Positions 8,490 through 17,066 of a DNA stretch of 64,000 nucleotides are shown here, one piece after another. The translations under genes and the position numbers were made by a program. The stretch is from NCBI GenBank assembly GCA_016215025.1, contig JACRMI010000012.1, forward strand, positions 1 to 64,000, written 5' to 3'. The notes under the pieces are model-generated. The model was not told where the DNA came from. It worked only from the letters and a program-made list of their open reading frames with translations, and searched no databases. Each line of letters starts with the position of its first letter. Positions within the stretch are counted from its first letter, which is position 1. This stretch comes from Chloroflexota bacterium. Its GTDB lineage: Bacteria; Chloroflexota; Anaerolineae; UBA4142.

Positions 8490-8548
8490 GCGAGCAGCAT
8501 CCTGAGCGGAATCGGAGCGAAGCGGAGATGGAGTCGAAGGATCGCGCG
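8490..8548. repeat. repeat of the CTGAGC...GTCGAAGGA type
   Basis: GCATCCTGAGCGGAATCGGA followed by GGAGTCGAAGGATCGCGCG is a near palindrome of the family also seen as TCCTTCGACTCCGCTCAGGA at 40940, there inside a gene. Here it is intergenic, just after the response-regulator stop codon. Confidence 0.55.
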
Positions 8549-8565
8549 CGGGCGAGCCGCCCGTA

Positions 8566-9198
8566 TTACTTGATCTTCACCAACCCTCTTTGCGCGGCAA
8601 TGCTCACCGCTTGCGTGCGATTGTGCGCGTCGAGTTTGCTCATGATGGAACTGACGTGAAATTTCGCGGTGCGTTCGGTGATTGACAGCGCGCTTGCGAT
8701 TTCTTTGTTGCTTTTGCCACGCGCCATTAGTTCCAAAACCTCGCGTTCGCGATTGGTGATGGTCGAGTCTTCCGCATTGACGTGCTGCATCAACTTGGAG
8801 GCGACAATCGGCTGCAACAGCGATCCGCCTTGGCTGATGACGCGCACGGCGTTGAACACCTCTGCGCGCGGCGCGCCTTTCAGCATGTAACCCCTTGCGC
8901 CCGCTTGGACAGCGCCGAGAATTCGCTCGTCGGTGTCGAACGCGGTAAAGACGAGTACGTGGGTGACGGGACTGGCGCGACGCAATTCTTGAATCGCTTG
9001 GACGCCGTCCATCTCAGGCATTTCCAAATCCAGCATGACGACGTCGGGCTTGAGCCTTTTCGCTTGATCGACGACTTGCTTCCCAGTTGATGCTTGGCCG
9101 ATGACGGAAAAATCCTTTTGCGTGCCGAGCATTGCGACCAAGCCTTCGCGCACGACGGGATGATCGTCCGCGACGAGTATTCGAATGCGTTCGCTCAT
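8566..9198 (-). CDS. NarL/FixJ-family response regulator
   Basis: The 210-residue regulator has a receiver domain with acidic pair Asp11/Asp12, phosphorylation site Asp57 (MLDLEMPEMDG), Thr85 and Lys107. A LuxR-type helix-turn-helix follows (TNREREVLELMARGKSNKEIAS, about residues 147-168, and ITERTAKFHVSSIMSKL). All phosphorylation residues are intact. The start overlaps the stop of the upstream sensor kinase as ATGA, so the two are translationally coupled and form one system. Target genes are unknown; regulators of this type usually activate promoters after phosphorylation and dimerisation. Confidence 0.93.
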   Translation of the reverse strand: MSERIRILVADDHPVVREGLVAMLGTQKDFSVIGQASTGKQVVDQAKRLKPDVVMLDLEMPEMDGVQAIQELRRASPVTHVLVFTAFDTDERILGAVQAGARGYMLKGAPRAEVFNAVRVISQGGSLLQPIVASKLMQHVNAEDSTITNREREVLELMARGKSNKEIASALSITERTAKFHVSSIMSKLDAHNRTQAVSIAAQRGLVKIK

Positions 9199-10376
9199 TG
9201 CCTTGCATCCAATGGCACGATCACTTGAATGCGCGTGCCGGTATCGGTAGAACTTTCCAACCGCAATGTCCCTCCGAGCAATTTCACTCGTTCGTTCAAG
9301 CCGATCAAACCGTAGCGTCCTTTTGGCACACGTGAGGGATTAAATCCACGTCCATCATCTTGAATCATCAATCGAACTTGATTTGGCATGGTTTCCAATT
9401 CCAGCTTGACCCGTTTCGCGCGCGCATGACGATGAATGTTTTCTAATGCTTCCTGCGCAACACGATACAATCCGGATTCGATTCGAATCGGCAGCGGAGG
9501 TATGCCGCTTGGAATATTCAACTTGATCGGAATGTTCCATTTGGCTGACCAATCACGCGCAAGTGTGGTCAATGCTTCGTCGAGTGTTTTGCCTTCGAGC
9601 GGTGCCGCGCGCAAATCGAGGACCGATCGGCGCGCTTCTTCCAAATTCGCGCGCGTCAACAACAACGCTTGATCGATTTTTTCGCGCGCGCTCGACGTGC
9701 CACCGTTTTGCGAAATCAATTCCTCCGCCGTTTCAAGTTGAATTGCAATGGCAGACAATCCTTGCGCAATCGTATCATGTATTTCGCGCGCCAAGCGATT
9801 ACGTTCTTCGGCTGCGCCGTACTCGGTCGATTTGGCGAACAGGCGCGCGCGTTCAATCGCCATGCTCATCAAATCGCCGACGGTGTACAGCAAGCGCAAA
9901 TCGTCGTCTGAGAGTTCGCGCCAGTCGGAACTGGCGACGTTGAGAATACCCAGGTTCTTATCGTGCGCGTACAGCGGAATGCTCGCGTGATAGCGCAAGC
10001 CCGCTGTGCCTTTGACCAAACCTTGAAGACGTGAACAAGCAATGACGTTGATATTCGCCGCGCCTTCAAGATCGCCCGCTTCGTACGTATCGAGACAATA
10101 GCATGTGCCGGTCGTCAAGCGTTTTGGATTGTTGGCAAGCGCGGGCGGCAGATTTTCGGCGGCAGCGAGATATGGCTCGCCGGTTTCTTCGCGCATGAGC
10201 CAAAGCCAGCTTGTATCGAGATCGAGCAATTTTTGCACTTGTGTCAGCGCTGCATTCAACGCGCGCGTCAAATCGACTTCGCGATTAAGCGCAGACGCAA
10301 TCGCGTTCAAGATCGATAATTCGCGATTGCGTCTTTGCAGTTCTTGCTCGTCCGATGTTTTTTTCTTCGCCGGCAT
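9195..10376 (-). CDS. GAF-domain sensor histidine kinase (HisKA_3)
   Basis: This 393-residue soluble kinase has a short coiled coil (about 8-35), a GAF domain (about 20-178), a dimerisation/phosphoacceptor region EERNRLAREIHDTIAQGL with His200, and an ATPase domain (LYRVAQEALENIHRHARAKRV, DDGRGF, GLIGLNERV). No membrane segment is visible, so it senses a cytoplasmic signal. The GAF domain carries Cys92-x-Cys94 and Cys114 (TGTCYCLDT and NVIACSRL). This spacing recurs in some GAF sensors and could hold a metal, cluster or redox thiol, which is only inference. It overlaps the NarL-type regulator by four bases and must be its partner. Confidence 0.92.
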   Translation of the reverse strand: MPAKKKTSDEQELQRRNRELSILNAIASALNREVDLTRALNAALTQVQKLLDLDTSWLWLMREETGEPYLAAAENLPPALANNPKRLTTGTCYCLDTYEAGDLEGAANINVIACSRLQGLVKGTAGLRYHASIPLYAHDKNLGILNVASSDWRELSDDDLRLLYTVGDLMSMAIERARLFAKSTEYGAAEERNRLAREIHDTIAQGLSAIAIQLETAEELISQNGGTSSAREKIDQALLLTRANLEEARRSVLDLRAAPLEGKTLDEALTTLARDWSAKWNIPIKLNIPSGIPPLPIRIESGLYRVAQEALENIHRHARAKRVKLELETMPNQVRLMIQDDGRGFNPSRVPKGRYGLIGLNERVKLLGGTLRLESSTDTGTRIQVIVPLDARQ

Positions 10377-10391
10377 AGAATATCCTACCAG

Positions 10392-10419
10392 GTAGGGACG
10401 TTTAATTTCAAGTCCCTAC
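10392..10419. repeat. short palindrome GTAGGGAC...GTCCCTAC
   Basis: GTAGGGAC (10392-10399) and GTCCCTAC (10412-10419) form an 8-base stem with a 12-base loop. The right arm overlaps the stop codon of the upstream sensor kinase, so the element contributes the end of that gene. It may act as a terminator between the two kinase operons. Confidence 0.5.
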
Positions 10420-11846
10420 GTTGTCCCATTCTGTTTCACCAGTGGCAGACAAACCGTGAACGTTGTGCCTTTGCCGAGCTGACTGGCCACATCGATTTTG
10501 CCGCCGTGTTGATCGACGATCCATTTGGCGATAGACAAGCCCAAGCCCGTGCCGCCTTTTTCGCGCGAGCGTGCCTTGTCCACGCGATAGAATCGATCAA
10601 AGACTTTGGGCAAGTCTTGCTCTGGAATGCCGACGCCCGTATCGGAAACCGAAACTTGAGCGCAATCGCCATTGTCATCGTGTCCAAACGAAAGCGTGAC
10701 TTGCCCACCCGTTGGCGTGTACTTGACGGCATTGTCCATCAAATTCAAAAAAAGTTGTTTCAATCGATCCGGGTCGCCTGCGACTTGAATTTGGTCTTCG
10801 CCGCCGAGAATCACTTTGACGCTCGGTGCAGTCAAACGCACTTGACGATACACGTCGAGCAAGAGCGTGTCGAGTTCGACGATTTGTTTGTGGATTTCGA
10901 CGCCCGCATCGGCTTGCGCAAGCAAAAGCAAATCGACGACGAGACGCTGCATCCGCGATGCTTCTGAATCGACAGCGGCGAGGGCGGTCTGCCGTTCTTC
11001 GATATTGTCGATTGCGCCGCGGCGCAACAAATCGAGATTGCCACGGATCGCCGTTAGCGGTGAACGCAATTCGTGCGATACATCGGCGACGAACCGTTGC
11101 TGCGCGCGGAACAATTCTTCGATGCGCCCCAGCATTTCGTTGAACGTTGCCGCGAGCCGACCAACTTCGTCGTTTTTGTTTTTTTCTTCGATGCGGCTAG
11201 CCAGGTCGTTCGAGTTGGCAATACTTTTCGCCGTTTGCGTGATGCGATCAATGGGAGCGAGTGCCGTACCTGCCAGAACGAAACCCACGGCGGATGCAAG
11301 AATCAATGCGACCAGAATTCCACCGACAAGCAAAACGGCGAGCTGACGCAACGTATCGGAGACAGGTTGGAGCGATTCGGCGACGACGACCGCTGCAATA
11401 ACTTGTCCCCGCACGGTGAGCGGCACGACAAACATGCGAAGCGGCGCGCGGTCGCGCGTCATGCTAGAAAAAATCGATTCGCCATTCGAGACTTGAGATA
11501 ATGCCGACGATGAAACGGCGAGCGTTTGTGCGCCCAGGTTTTCAGAGCGCGTGATCGCGACGCCGTCGAGGGTTGTGATTTGGACAAAGACGCCCGGCGT
11601 CGAAAAAGCATCGGCTGTTGGCAGCGTCAAGCGTCCGCCACGCAAAATAAAAACACGCGGCTCAGTCTGCACTTCGAGGGTGGTCGATAGACTGTTGCTT
11701 ACCTCATTCGCACGGCTTTCCAAGCTGCGGTCCACCTCGGTGAAAAGACTGAGAGACAAGACCGCATACAACGCGCCGCTAAATGTGATGAGAATGATAG
11801 CGAGGAGCGAAACGTACCAGAGGGTTAAACGTAAACGGATCGACAT
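10416..11846 (-). CDS. membrane sensor histidine kinase (HAMP-HisKA-HATPase)
   Basis: The 476-residue kinase has two membrane helices (about 8-31 and 170-192) flanking an extracellular sensor of some 135 residues, then HAMP (TAKSIANSNDLASRIEEKNKNDEVGRLA region), the phosphoacceptor box RFVADVSHELRSPLTAIRGN, and ATPase boxes (NLMDNAVKYTPTGG, DTGVGIP, GGTGLGLSIAKWIV). It resembles the EnvZ/BaeS class. The regulator downstream on the same strand (OmpR type, 11986-12660) is actually transcribed before it: the order is regulator then kinase. The external domain shows no recognisable fold, so the stimulus is unknown. Confidence 0.92.
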   Translation of the reverse strand: MSIRLRLTLWYVSLLAIILITFSGALYAVLSLSLFTEVDRSLESRANEVSNSLSTTLEVQTEPRVFILRGGRLTLPTADAFSTPGVFVQITTLDGVAITRSENLGAQTLAVSSSALSQVSNGESIFSSMTRDRAPLRMFVVPLTVRGQVIAAVVVAESLQPVSDTLRQLAVLLVGGILVALILASAVGFVLAGTALAPIDRITQTAKSIANSNDLASRIEEKNKNDEVGRLAATFNEMLGRIEELFRAQQRFVADVSHELRSPLTAIRGNLDLLRRGAIDNIEERQTALAAVDSEASRMQRLVVDLLLLAQADAGVEIHKQIVELDTLLLDVYRQVRLTAPSVKVILGGEDQIQVAGDPDRLKQLFLNLMDNAVKYTPTGGQVTLSFGHDDNGDCAQVSVSDTGVGIPEQDLPKVFDRFYRVDKARSREKGGTGLGLSIAKWIVDQHGGKIDVASQLGKGTTFTVCLPLVKQNGTT

Positions 11847-11847
11847 A

Positions 11848-11985
11848 GTAATCAGTTACCAATCAACAGTGAACAGAAAACAGTTATCAGTTTTCAGTAA
11901 TCAGTCTTCAGCAAATGAACATCGAGATTCTTCCAATTACCGAATTCTGGCTACTGTTAAGTGGTGACTGTTTACTGGTCACTGG
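11848..11985. repeat. near-tandem repeat, CAGTTATCAGTTTTCAGT family
   Basis: Units of the form CAGTTATCAGT, TCAGTAATCAGT and CAACAGTGAACAG are strung together at 11848-11920, answered by GTGACTGTTTACTGGTCACT (11962-11981). The element fills the gap between the OmpR-type regulator gene and its kinase gene, so both genes of one operon are separated by repeat DNA. Confidence 0.6.
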
Positions 11986-12660
11986 TCATTCCTCGCGGAG
12001 CGCATAGCCAACTCCACGCACCGTCTGAATCAAACGCGGTTCGCCGTTCGATTCGAGTTTGGTGCGCAGATAGCGGATGTAAACCTCCAAGATGTTCGAC
12101 TCGCCGCCAAAGTCATAACCCCAAATGCGGTCATAGATCATTTCGCGGGAAAGCACTTGGCGTGGGTGACGCAAAAAGAAATGAAGTAAGTCGAATTCCT
12201 TCGTCGTCAATTCAATCTTGCGATTGCCACGCGTGACTTCGCGGGTGGTTACGTTCAACGTCAAATCGTCGAAACGGAAAACGGTATCTTCGGCGGTGCG
12301 ACTGCGGCGCAAGAGGGCGCGCACGCGCGCGATCAATTCTTCGAACGCAAACGGCTTGACGACGTAATCGTCTGCGCCGACTTCAAAGCCCTTGACGCGA
12401 TCATTCACCGCGTCTTTGGCGGTCAACATCAAGATTGAAACCGGCCCGCCGGCGCGCAAGCGGCGACAGACTTCCCAGCCGTCCAGCCCCGGCAACATCA
12501 CGTCGAGGATCACGAGATTGGGCGGCGTGTCGCGGGCGGCTTTTAACCCTGATTCGCCGTCCATCCGCACATCGACTTGAAAACCTTCGTAGGTCAATCC
12601 CCGTTTTAGAAAATCAGCAATTTTTTGTTCGTCTTCGATCACTAGAATTCTTTCAGCCAT
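11986..12660 (-). CDS. OmpR/PhoB-family response regulator
   Basis: The 224-residue regulator begins [11 protein letters not shown] at ATG 12660, behind GCGAGGATTC; the frame opens seven codons earlier. Receiver residues Glu9/Asp10, Asp53 ([11 protein letters not shown]), Thr80 and Lys102 are intact. The C-terminal winged helix is complete ([52 protein letters not shown]). It precedes the HAMP-type kinase in transcription order and is almost certainly its partner. Typical targets are envelope, transport or phosphate functions, but nothing here fixes the regulon. Confidence 0.93.
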   Translation of the reverse strand: MAERILVIEDEQKIADFLKRGLTYEGFQVDVRMDGESGLKAARDTPPNLVILDVMLPGLDGWEVCRRLRAGGPVSILMLTAKDAVNDRVKGFEVGADDYVVKPFAFEELIARVRALLRRSRTAEDTVFRFDDLTLNVTTREVTRGNRKIELTTKEFDLLHFFLRHPRQVLSREMIYDRIWGYDFGGESNILEVYIRYLRTKLESNGEPRLIQTVRGVGYALREE

Positions 12661-12762
12661 AATGAATCCTCGCAAGTCCAAACAAATTTCCAGCTGGAGA
12701 AACCCGTTTTTCTTTTTCCAAGTGTTCCATCCTGAAGCGAGAAAACGGGCTTCTGGTCGCTG

Positions 12763-13584
12763 CTAATGCCAAACAAAGCGCCACGTGTCACTGGGTGCGG
12801 TCAGTGGCTGATCGCCGCGCTTGACTTGGACATTCCACTGGAAGGCGTCTTCTTTCGCTTGGTGCCATACTTCCGTGCCGGCGCCGCGAATAAGGTCTGC
12901 CATCGTCAAAAAGTTTCCCTGAGTGCCGCCGCCGATAAAGCGGGTTCCACCAGTGACGCGGTCGATAAAAGAAACCGTCACGACAAATCGATCATCCGGA
13001 CCGAGTTTACATAGAGTGCAATACCAAGTCCATTGAAATTTCAAGTCGTTGCGCGCGCGATCTTCGCCCGTAACCACGACGCCATTTGGCACCGGTCCAA
13101 CGATGATCGGCGCAGGCAATTTGTAAACGGATGTCGCGGTTGCAACCGCTGCCACCGGTGCATTGGTTGCTTTGATCGGCGGACGGGTCTGCGTCGCTAG
13201 AATAGGTGTGGCGGTGTAGAAAGGTGTCTCCGTCGGCGGTAGAGCCGTGGCGGTCAGGGTTGGCGTGCGCGTCGTGGTTGGAAAGATAAATGCAGCAATG
13301 GTCGATGTTGGACCGCGCAGAATCGCGGGGTCTTGCGTTGGCGCAAGCGGCGCGAGCAAAACGACGATGCCTGTGACGACGAACATTCCAACTAAAAAAA
13401 CTGCCATCAAGATAATGGCGCTATAGGTTCGTTGGGTTGCGCGTTCTTGGTCGAGAGAAAATAGCGTCGCACGCGACAATCGTTGCGCGTCCACGAGCAT
13501 TTTGACGCCAAAGAAAATGCCGAGAATAAAGAGAATATAAATCCAGACGGCATAGGATCGAACAAAAGTAACAAACGCTTGCAA
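12763..13584 (-). CDS. membrane protein with TPT-rich stalk and external domain
   Basis: This 273-residue protein is unrecognised as a family. Two hydrophobic helices (about 11-30 and 52-78) are followed by a stalk rich in Thr, Pro and Ala (about 95-150). A compact globular C-terminal domain (about 157-273) contains FQWTWYCTLCKLGPDDRFVVTV, with a Cys-x2-Cys pair, and AFQWNVQVKRG and SDTWRFVWH strands, suggesting a beta-sandwich of Ig or fibronectin type. The domain would lie outside the membrane. Such stalked beta-domains are common in Chloroflexota envelope proteins. It is in the same direction as the zinc-ribbon protein upstream, from which it is separated by a repeat. Confidence 0.7.
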   Translation of the reverse strand: MQAFVTFVRSYAVWIYILFILGIFFGVKMLVDAQRLSRATLFSLDQERATQRTYSAIILMAVFLVGMFVVTGIVVLLAPLAPTQDPAILRGPTSTIAAFIFPTTTRTPTLTATALPPTETPFYTATPILATQTRPPIKATNAPVAAVATATSVYKLPAPIIVGPVPNGVVVTGEDRARNDLKFQWTWYCTLCKLGPDDRFVVTVSFIDRVTGGTRFIGGGTQGNFLTMADLIRGAGTEVWHQAKEDAFQWNVQVKRGDQPLTAPSDTWRFVWH

Positions 13585-13593
13585 AGAAAGACC

Positions 13594-13700
13594 TCAAGTC
13601 CCAAGTTACAGGTCACAGGTTACAGGTCCCACGCTAAAGTCACAAGTCACAGGTCGCAGACTGCAACTTGCGACCTGTAGCTTGTTACTTGAGACTTGAA
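13594..13700. repeat. near-tandem repeat, ACAGGTCACAGGTTACAGG family
   Basis: Units such as TTACAGGTCACAGGTTACAG (13606-13625) are followed by CACAAGTCACAGGTCGCAG and the inverse arm CTTGCGACCTGTAGCTTGTT (13667-13686). The minus-strand right part overlaps the last codons of the DksA-like gene, so the end of that protein is repeat-derived. A second copy lies at 28789-28862. Confidence 0.65.
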
Positions 13701-14041
13701 CCCTGCGGCTTGCGACCTGGTTTCTTTTCTAATTTCGATTGGCAATCGATGCACATGGTCGCATGGGGATTAGCTTCCATGCGTTCTGGCGCAATCGGTT
13801 TGCTGCACGAATCGCAGATGCCGTACTTGCCCGATTCGATTCGTACCAGGACTTTGTCAATTTCCGCAAGTCGCGCTTTTTGATCGTTTGCCAGCCATTG
13901 ATATTGCTCTTTAGCTTGTGCCATGGCAGCCAAATCGGCTTCATCGCCATGCGCGACTTCAGGCGCTGGAATTGAACGAGCTAGGAGTTGTTCGCGTTCT
14001 TCGATTATTTTTTTTCGAACAGATTCCAAATCGATAGGCAT
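13685..14041 (-). CDS. DksA/TraR-type C4 zinc-finger protein
   Basis: The 118-residue protein starts MPIDLESVRKK (ATG 14041; a TTG 11 codons earlier is possible, and neither start has a clear ribosome site). An N-terminal coiled-coil hairpin (about 3-75) is followed by the zinc ribbon CDSCSKPIAPERMEANPHATMCIDCQ (Cys-x2-Cys...Cys-x2-Cys). This matches the DksA/TraR family, which binds RNA polymerase through its secondary channel. The coiled-coil tip lacks the DxxDxA motif I would look for in true DksA, so regulation with ppGpp is uncertain; many Chloroflexota and Actinobacteria copies are uncharacterised. The last residues (PGRKPQGSSLK) are encoded by an adjacent repeat element. Confidence 0.85.
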   Translation of the reverse strand: MPIDLESVRKKIIEEREQLLARSIPAPEVAHGDEADLAAMAQAKEQYQWLANDQKARLAEIDKVLVRIESGKYGICDSCSKPIAPERMEANPHATMCIDCQSKLEKKPGRKPQGSSLK

Positions 14042-14110
14042 GCTTTTAAATCGCAAAAGGAGAGCGGAGCGCAAACACTCATCGCCCCGCCCGACTCATA
14101 AAATAGACTT

Positions 14111-15214
14111 TCAGATCAAGCCATTGCGTTGCAACGCGGCATCGAGGATTCCGTTGATGAGTGCGGCAAATCCAATTCCATCTGCCTCACCCGCCATGAC
14201 GATGTCGCTGATGCCTTCCTGTAATCCGGCGAGTGGATTGATTTCCAAGATGGTCGGCTCGCCCGTATCTTGACGGACACGAAAATCGACCCGAGCGAAA
14301 TCCGTGCATTCTAGCGCGGCGAATGCGCCCGCGGCAAGCTTTTCCATTTTCCCCCAAATTCTTTTCGATACGGGGGCGGGGCAGAGATACTTGGGCACTT
14401 CGTAAAGCTTGCCTTTGATCACGGAGGTGTACAGTCCGGCTTCTTCCGGTGGACAGGGTGAAAGATCAATTTCGAGTGGAGGAAAAACGCGGAGCGTATC
14501 GGGCACTTGACTTTGGATTTGTTTGGGTTTGGCCGCTTTGAGCGCGGCAATCGGAGCAGGCGGCACATCGTCCGAACGACGCTTGATCGACCAGGGCAAG
14601 TTGCCGAGCATTCCAAGCGTGAACTCGCGTCCTTCAATGTACTCTTCGACTAAAGCGGGTTGACGATAGGTGTCGATGCACCACTTGACTTGCTCGCGCA
14701 ATTGGCGCGCATTGCGACACACGGATTTGGCGCTGATGCCCATGCCCGATCCCTCGCGGCTGGGTTTTACAAACAAGGGAAACTTTAATTTCGAATCCAG
14801 CTTTTCTTCGCCCGTGACAAAGTTTTGGAACAAGGGGGTCGGCAAGCCGTGAAATGCCATGACACGTTTTGCCATGGGCTTGTCGAGCGAAAGACTCATG
14901 CTCAATACGCCTGAGCCGGTGTACGGCATTCGCAGCGCGTCCAGGATCGCAGGAATCTGCGCTTCGCGCGATGCGCCATAGTGCATCTCACAGGTATTGA
15001 ACGCGATGTCAATTTTGTACCGCGAGAGTTTTTGCGGCAGCGTGACATCGCCTTCCATACCGATCACTTCATGACCGCCGGCGCGCAGCACGCGCTCGAT
15101 ATTCCCAACCGTTTTTTCGTTATCGAGTTCATTCCATGCGTCCCAGGGTTCATTCTCGTGGTGCGGCGCGTTTTGTTTCAAATTATAGAGTAGTGCAACA
15201 GTAAACTTTTTCAT
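14111..15214 (-). CDS. D-alanine--D-alanine ligase-like ATP-grasp enzyme
   Basis: This 367-residue ATP-grasp protein follows the Ddl layout: an N-terminal domain with DIAFNTCEMHYGASREAQIPAILDALRMPYTGSGVLSMSLSLDKPMAKRVM, a central FPLFVKPSREGSGMGIS ATP-binding lobe, LVEEYIEGREFTLGMLGN, and a C-terminal DFARVDFRVRQDTGEPTILEINPLAGL metal site (Glu-x-Asn). It is longer and more divergent than a peptidoglycan Ddl (about 300-320 residues), which suggests a different carboxylate-amine substrate. It lies directly downstream of lysine 2,3-aminomutase on the same strand, separated only by a repeat. Ligating beta-lysine or another amino acid is therefore a reasonable guess, not a demonstrated function. 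No ribosome site is visible upstream. Confidence 0.85.
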   Translation of the reverse strand: MKKFTVALLYNLKQNAPHHENEPWDAWNELDNEKTVGNIERVLRAGGHEVIGMEGDVTLPQKLSRYKIDIAFNTCEMHYGASREAQIPAILDALRMPYTGSGVLSMSLSLDKPMAKRVMAFHGLPTPLFQNFVTGEEKLDSKLKFPLFVKPSREGSGMGISAKSVCRNARQLREQVKWCIDTYRQPALVEEYIEGREFTLGMLGNLPWSIKRRSDDVPPAPIAALKAAKPKQIQSQVPDTLRVFPPLEIDLSPCPPEEAGLYTSVIKGKLYEVPKYLCPAPVSKRIWGKMEKLAAGAFAALECTDFARVDFRVRQDTGEPTILEINPLAGLQEGISDIVMAGEADGIGFAALINGILDAALQRNGLI

Positions 15215-15221
15215 GTTAATC

Positions 15222-15318
15222 TGGAAGTTGGAAGTTAGATGTTGGATATTGGAAGTTAGATGTTAGAATGCAGTGGTGCGTGCCTTCCAACCTCCAACTT
15301 CCAATTTCTAACTTCTAG
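15222..15318. repeat. inverted repeat, GGAAGTTGGAAGTTAGA family, copy 1
   Basis: The left arm is a run of GGAAGTTGGAAGTTAGATG-type units (15222-15270); the right arm has CCAACCTCCAACTTCCAAT and TCTAACTTCTAG (15289-15318). It separates the kamA gene from the ATP-grasp gene and abuts the start codon of the latter. Other copies lie at 59725-59790 and 62549-62630, and one is inside a gene at 40917-40990. Confidence 0.7.
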
Positions 15319-15333
15319 ACTCCAGTTCAATCC

Positions 15334-16863
15334 TTAGTGTGTCTTTCCGTTCTGAGCGCCAGTCGAAGAACCGTTCCCGTTGCCGTTGGAACGACTTTTG
15401 CCATTGCGCGGCGCGGGGGCGTTGAGCATAACGGAATCGAGCGGGAGCAGCGACGATGTTTCGGCTTTGACGGGCAAGCGAATTTGCTGTTTGCGGCGCG
15501 TCTTTTTCTCGGCGTCGAGCTTTTTGACGCGACGTTGTTTGCGGCGCAAGCCTTCCGGTTCGAGAACGACCGCTTCCCCGGCGAGCAATTTCGCAACGCC
15601 TTCTTTCGGAGCCGCGCGGCGACAGAAATCGCAATTGTCGGCTTGGTGGCGCGTGTATTCGTCGGGTTCGGAGTACGTTGCAATCACGCCCTCAAAGTTT
15701 CGGACGATGACTTTGCGGTCATTCATCGAAATCATATAGTTGGGCATAATGGGGACTTTGCCGCCGCCGCCAGGCGCGTCGATGCAGAACGTTGGAACGG
15801 CAAAGCCGGTGGTGTGTCCTCGCAATCCTTCGATGATCGACAGTCCGACGCTAACCGGCGTACGAAAATGTCCGATGCCCTGCGAGAGATCGCATTGGTA
15901 AAGGTAATAGGGACGCACGCGGTTTTTAACCAGTTCGTGGACCAACGATTTCATCGTGTTGACGCAATCGTTGATGCCTGCCATGAGCACGGTCTGCGCC
16001 CCGAGCGGGATACCGGCATCGGCGAGTTTCGCCAATGCGACGCGGACCGCCGGTGTGATTTCTTTGGGATGATTGATGTGTATGTTGATCCAAATCGGAT
16101 GATACTTGCGGAGTGTTGCAATCATCGTATCGGTAATGCGTTGCGGCAGGAATATGGGAATGCGCGAGCCAAAGCGCACAATCTCGACCGATTTGACGGA
16201 GCGGAAACGCGCAAGCACGTAATCTAACATTTCATCCGAAAGAAACAAACCATCACCGCCGGAGATGAGCACGTCGCGCACTTCGGGATGCGCTTCAAGG
16301 TATTGCGCAATGTTTTCGATTCGTGTCTTGTGCGCGGGCATCATTCCGGTCCCGACCCAACGCCGGCGGGTGCAGTGACGACAATAGGCGACGCATTGGT
16401 CGGTGATATCGACCAAGACGCGGTCGGGATAACGATGCACGAGACCGGGTACCGGCATGTGTGCATCTTCGCCGAGTGGGTCTTCCAGATCCGGGTCGTC
16501 TAATACAAATTCCGCCATGGTCGGCACGACTTGGCGGCGGATCGGGCAATTCGGATCGTCGGGGTCCATCAGCGCAGCAAAATGTGGCGTGATCGCCATC
16601 TTCAACTCCGGTTTCAAGCGCACCGCTTGTTCTTCGTCGGCGGTGAGATGAATCATTTGGCGGAGTTGATCCAAGGTGGTGATGCGATTCTGCATCTGCC
16701 AGCGCCAGTCATTCCACTGTTCTGCGGTTACATTTTCCCAGAGGTGACTGCGATGAGCTGGTTGCAAGTCCTCGCTAATTCGAAGAGCGGCTGCAGGGAG
16801 TTGAGGACTTGCGTTACTACCCGGCGGCTCCTTTTCAAGATATTCAGTTGTTTGCGTTTCCAT
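15334..16863 (-). CDS. kamA: lysine 2,3-aminomutase (KamA family radical SAM enzyme)
   Basis: The 509-residue enzyme converts L-lysine to L-beta-lysine using AdoMet, a [4Fe-4S] cluster and PLP. The cluster motif is Cys157-x3-Cys161-x2-Cys164 (CVAYCRHC). The PLP lysine is Lys369 in DAPGGGGK, and both substrate-binding aspartates of the clostridial enzyme have counterparts (Asp325 in YQCDLSQG, Asp362 in DAPGGGG). This supports true lysine specificity. Residues beyond about 420 add a Cys-x2-Cys (NCDFCRR) and a long basic, low-complexity tail ending NGNGNGSSTGAQNGKTH, beyond the family core of about 415. No beta-lysine acetyltransferase (AblB) is seen next to it; an ATP-grasp ligase is in that place. 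Confidence 0.92.
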   Translation of the reverse strand: METQTTEYLEKEPPGSNASPQLPAAALRISEDLQPAHRSHLWENVTAEQWNDWRWQMQNRITTLDQLRQMIHLTADEEQAVRLKPELKMAITPHFAALMDPDDPNCPIRRQVVPTMAEFVLDDPDLEDPLGEDAHMPVPGLVHRYPDRVLVDITDQCVAYCRHCTRRRWVGTGMMPAHKTRIENIAQYLEAHPEVRDVLISGGDGLFLSDEMLDYVLARFRSVKSVEIVRFGSRIPIFLPQRITDTMIATLRKYHPIWINIHINHPKEITPAVRVALAKLADAGIPLGAQTVLMAGINDCVNTMKSLVHELVKNRVRPYYLYQCDLSQGIGHFRTPVSVGLSIIEGLRGHTTGFAVPTFCIDAPGGGGKVPIMPNYMISMNDRKVIVRNFEGVIATYSEPDEYTRHQADNCDFCRRAAPKEGVAKLLAGEAVVLEPEGLRRKQRRVKKLDAEKKTRRKQQIRLPVKAETSSLLPLDSVMLNAPAPRNGKSRSNGNGNGSSTGAQNGKTH

Positions 16864-17066
16864 TTTCGATGGATTTCATCCTTTCAGAAATTTTGACGTT
16901 CTAGTCCGTATGCTTATGGAATTGCAGGACCCGATGCCCGCTTGCTCATATTCTTGAGCGATCCCTTCTACGCTACGCTGGTTAGATTCACCATTCGGCG
17001 CGCGAATTTCGACCGCGCTCGATCACACTCCCTTCGTGAAAGATTTTGGGATTTGAATATGTAACG

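Noticed and set aside
11848-13700. Tandem-looking repeats considered as a CRISPR array
   Set aside because: Units are short, degenerate and directly adjacent, with no regular 30-40 base spacers, and no cas gene is present.
15337-16227. Plus-strand open frame opposite kamA
   Set aside because: The minus strand encodes an aminomutase with all catalytic residues. The opposite frame has no recognisable motif and starts without a ribosome site.
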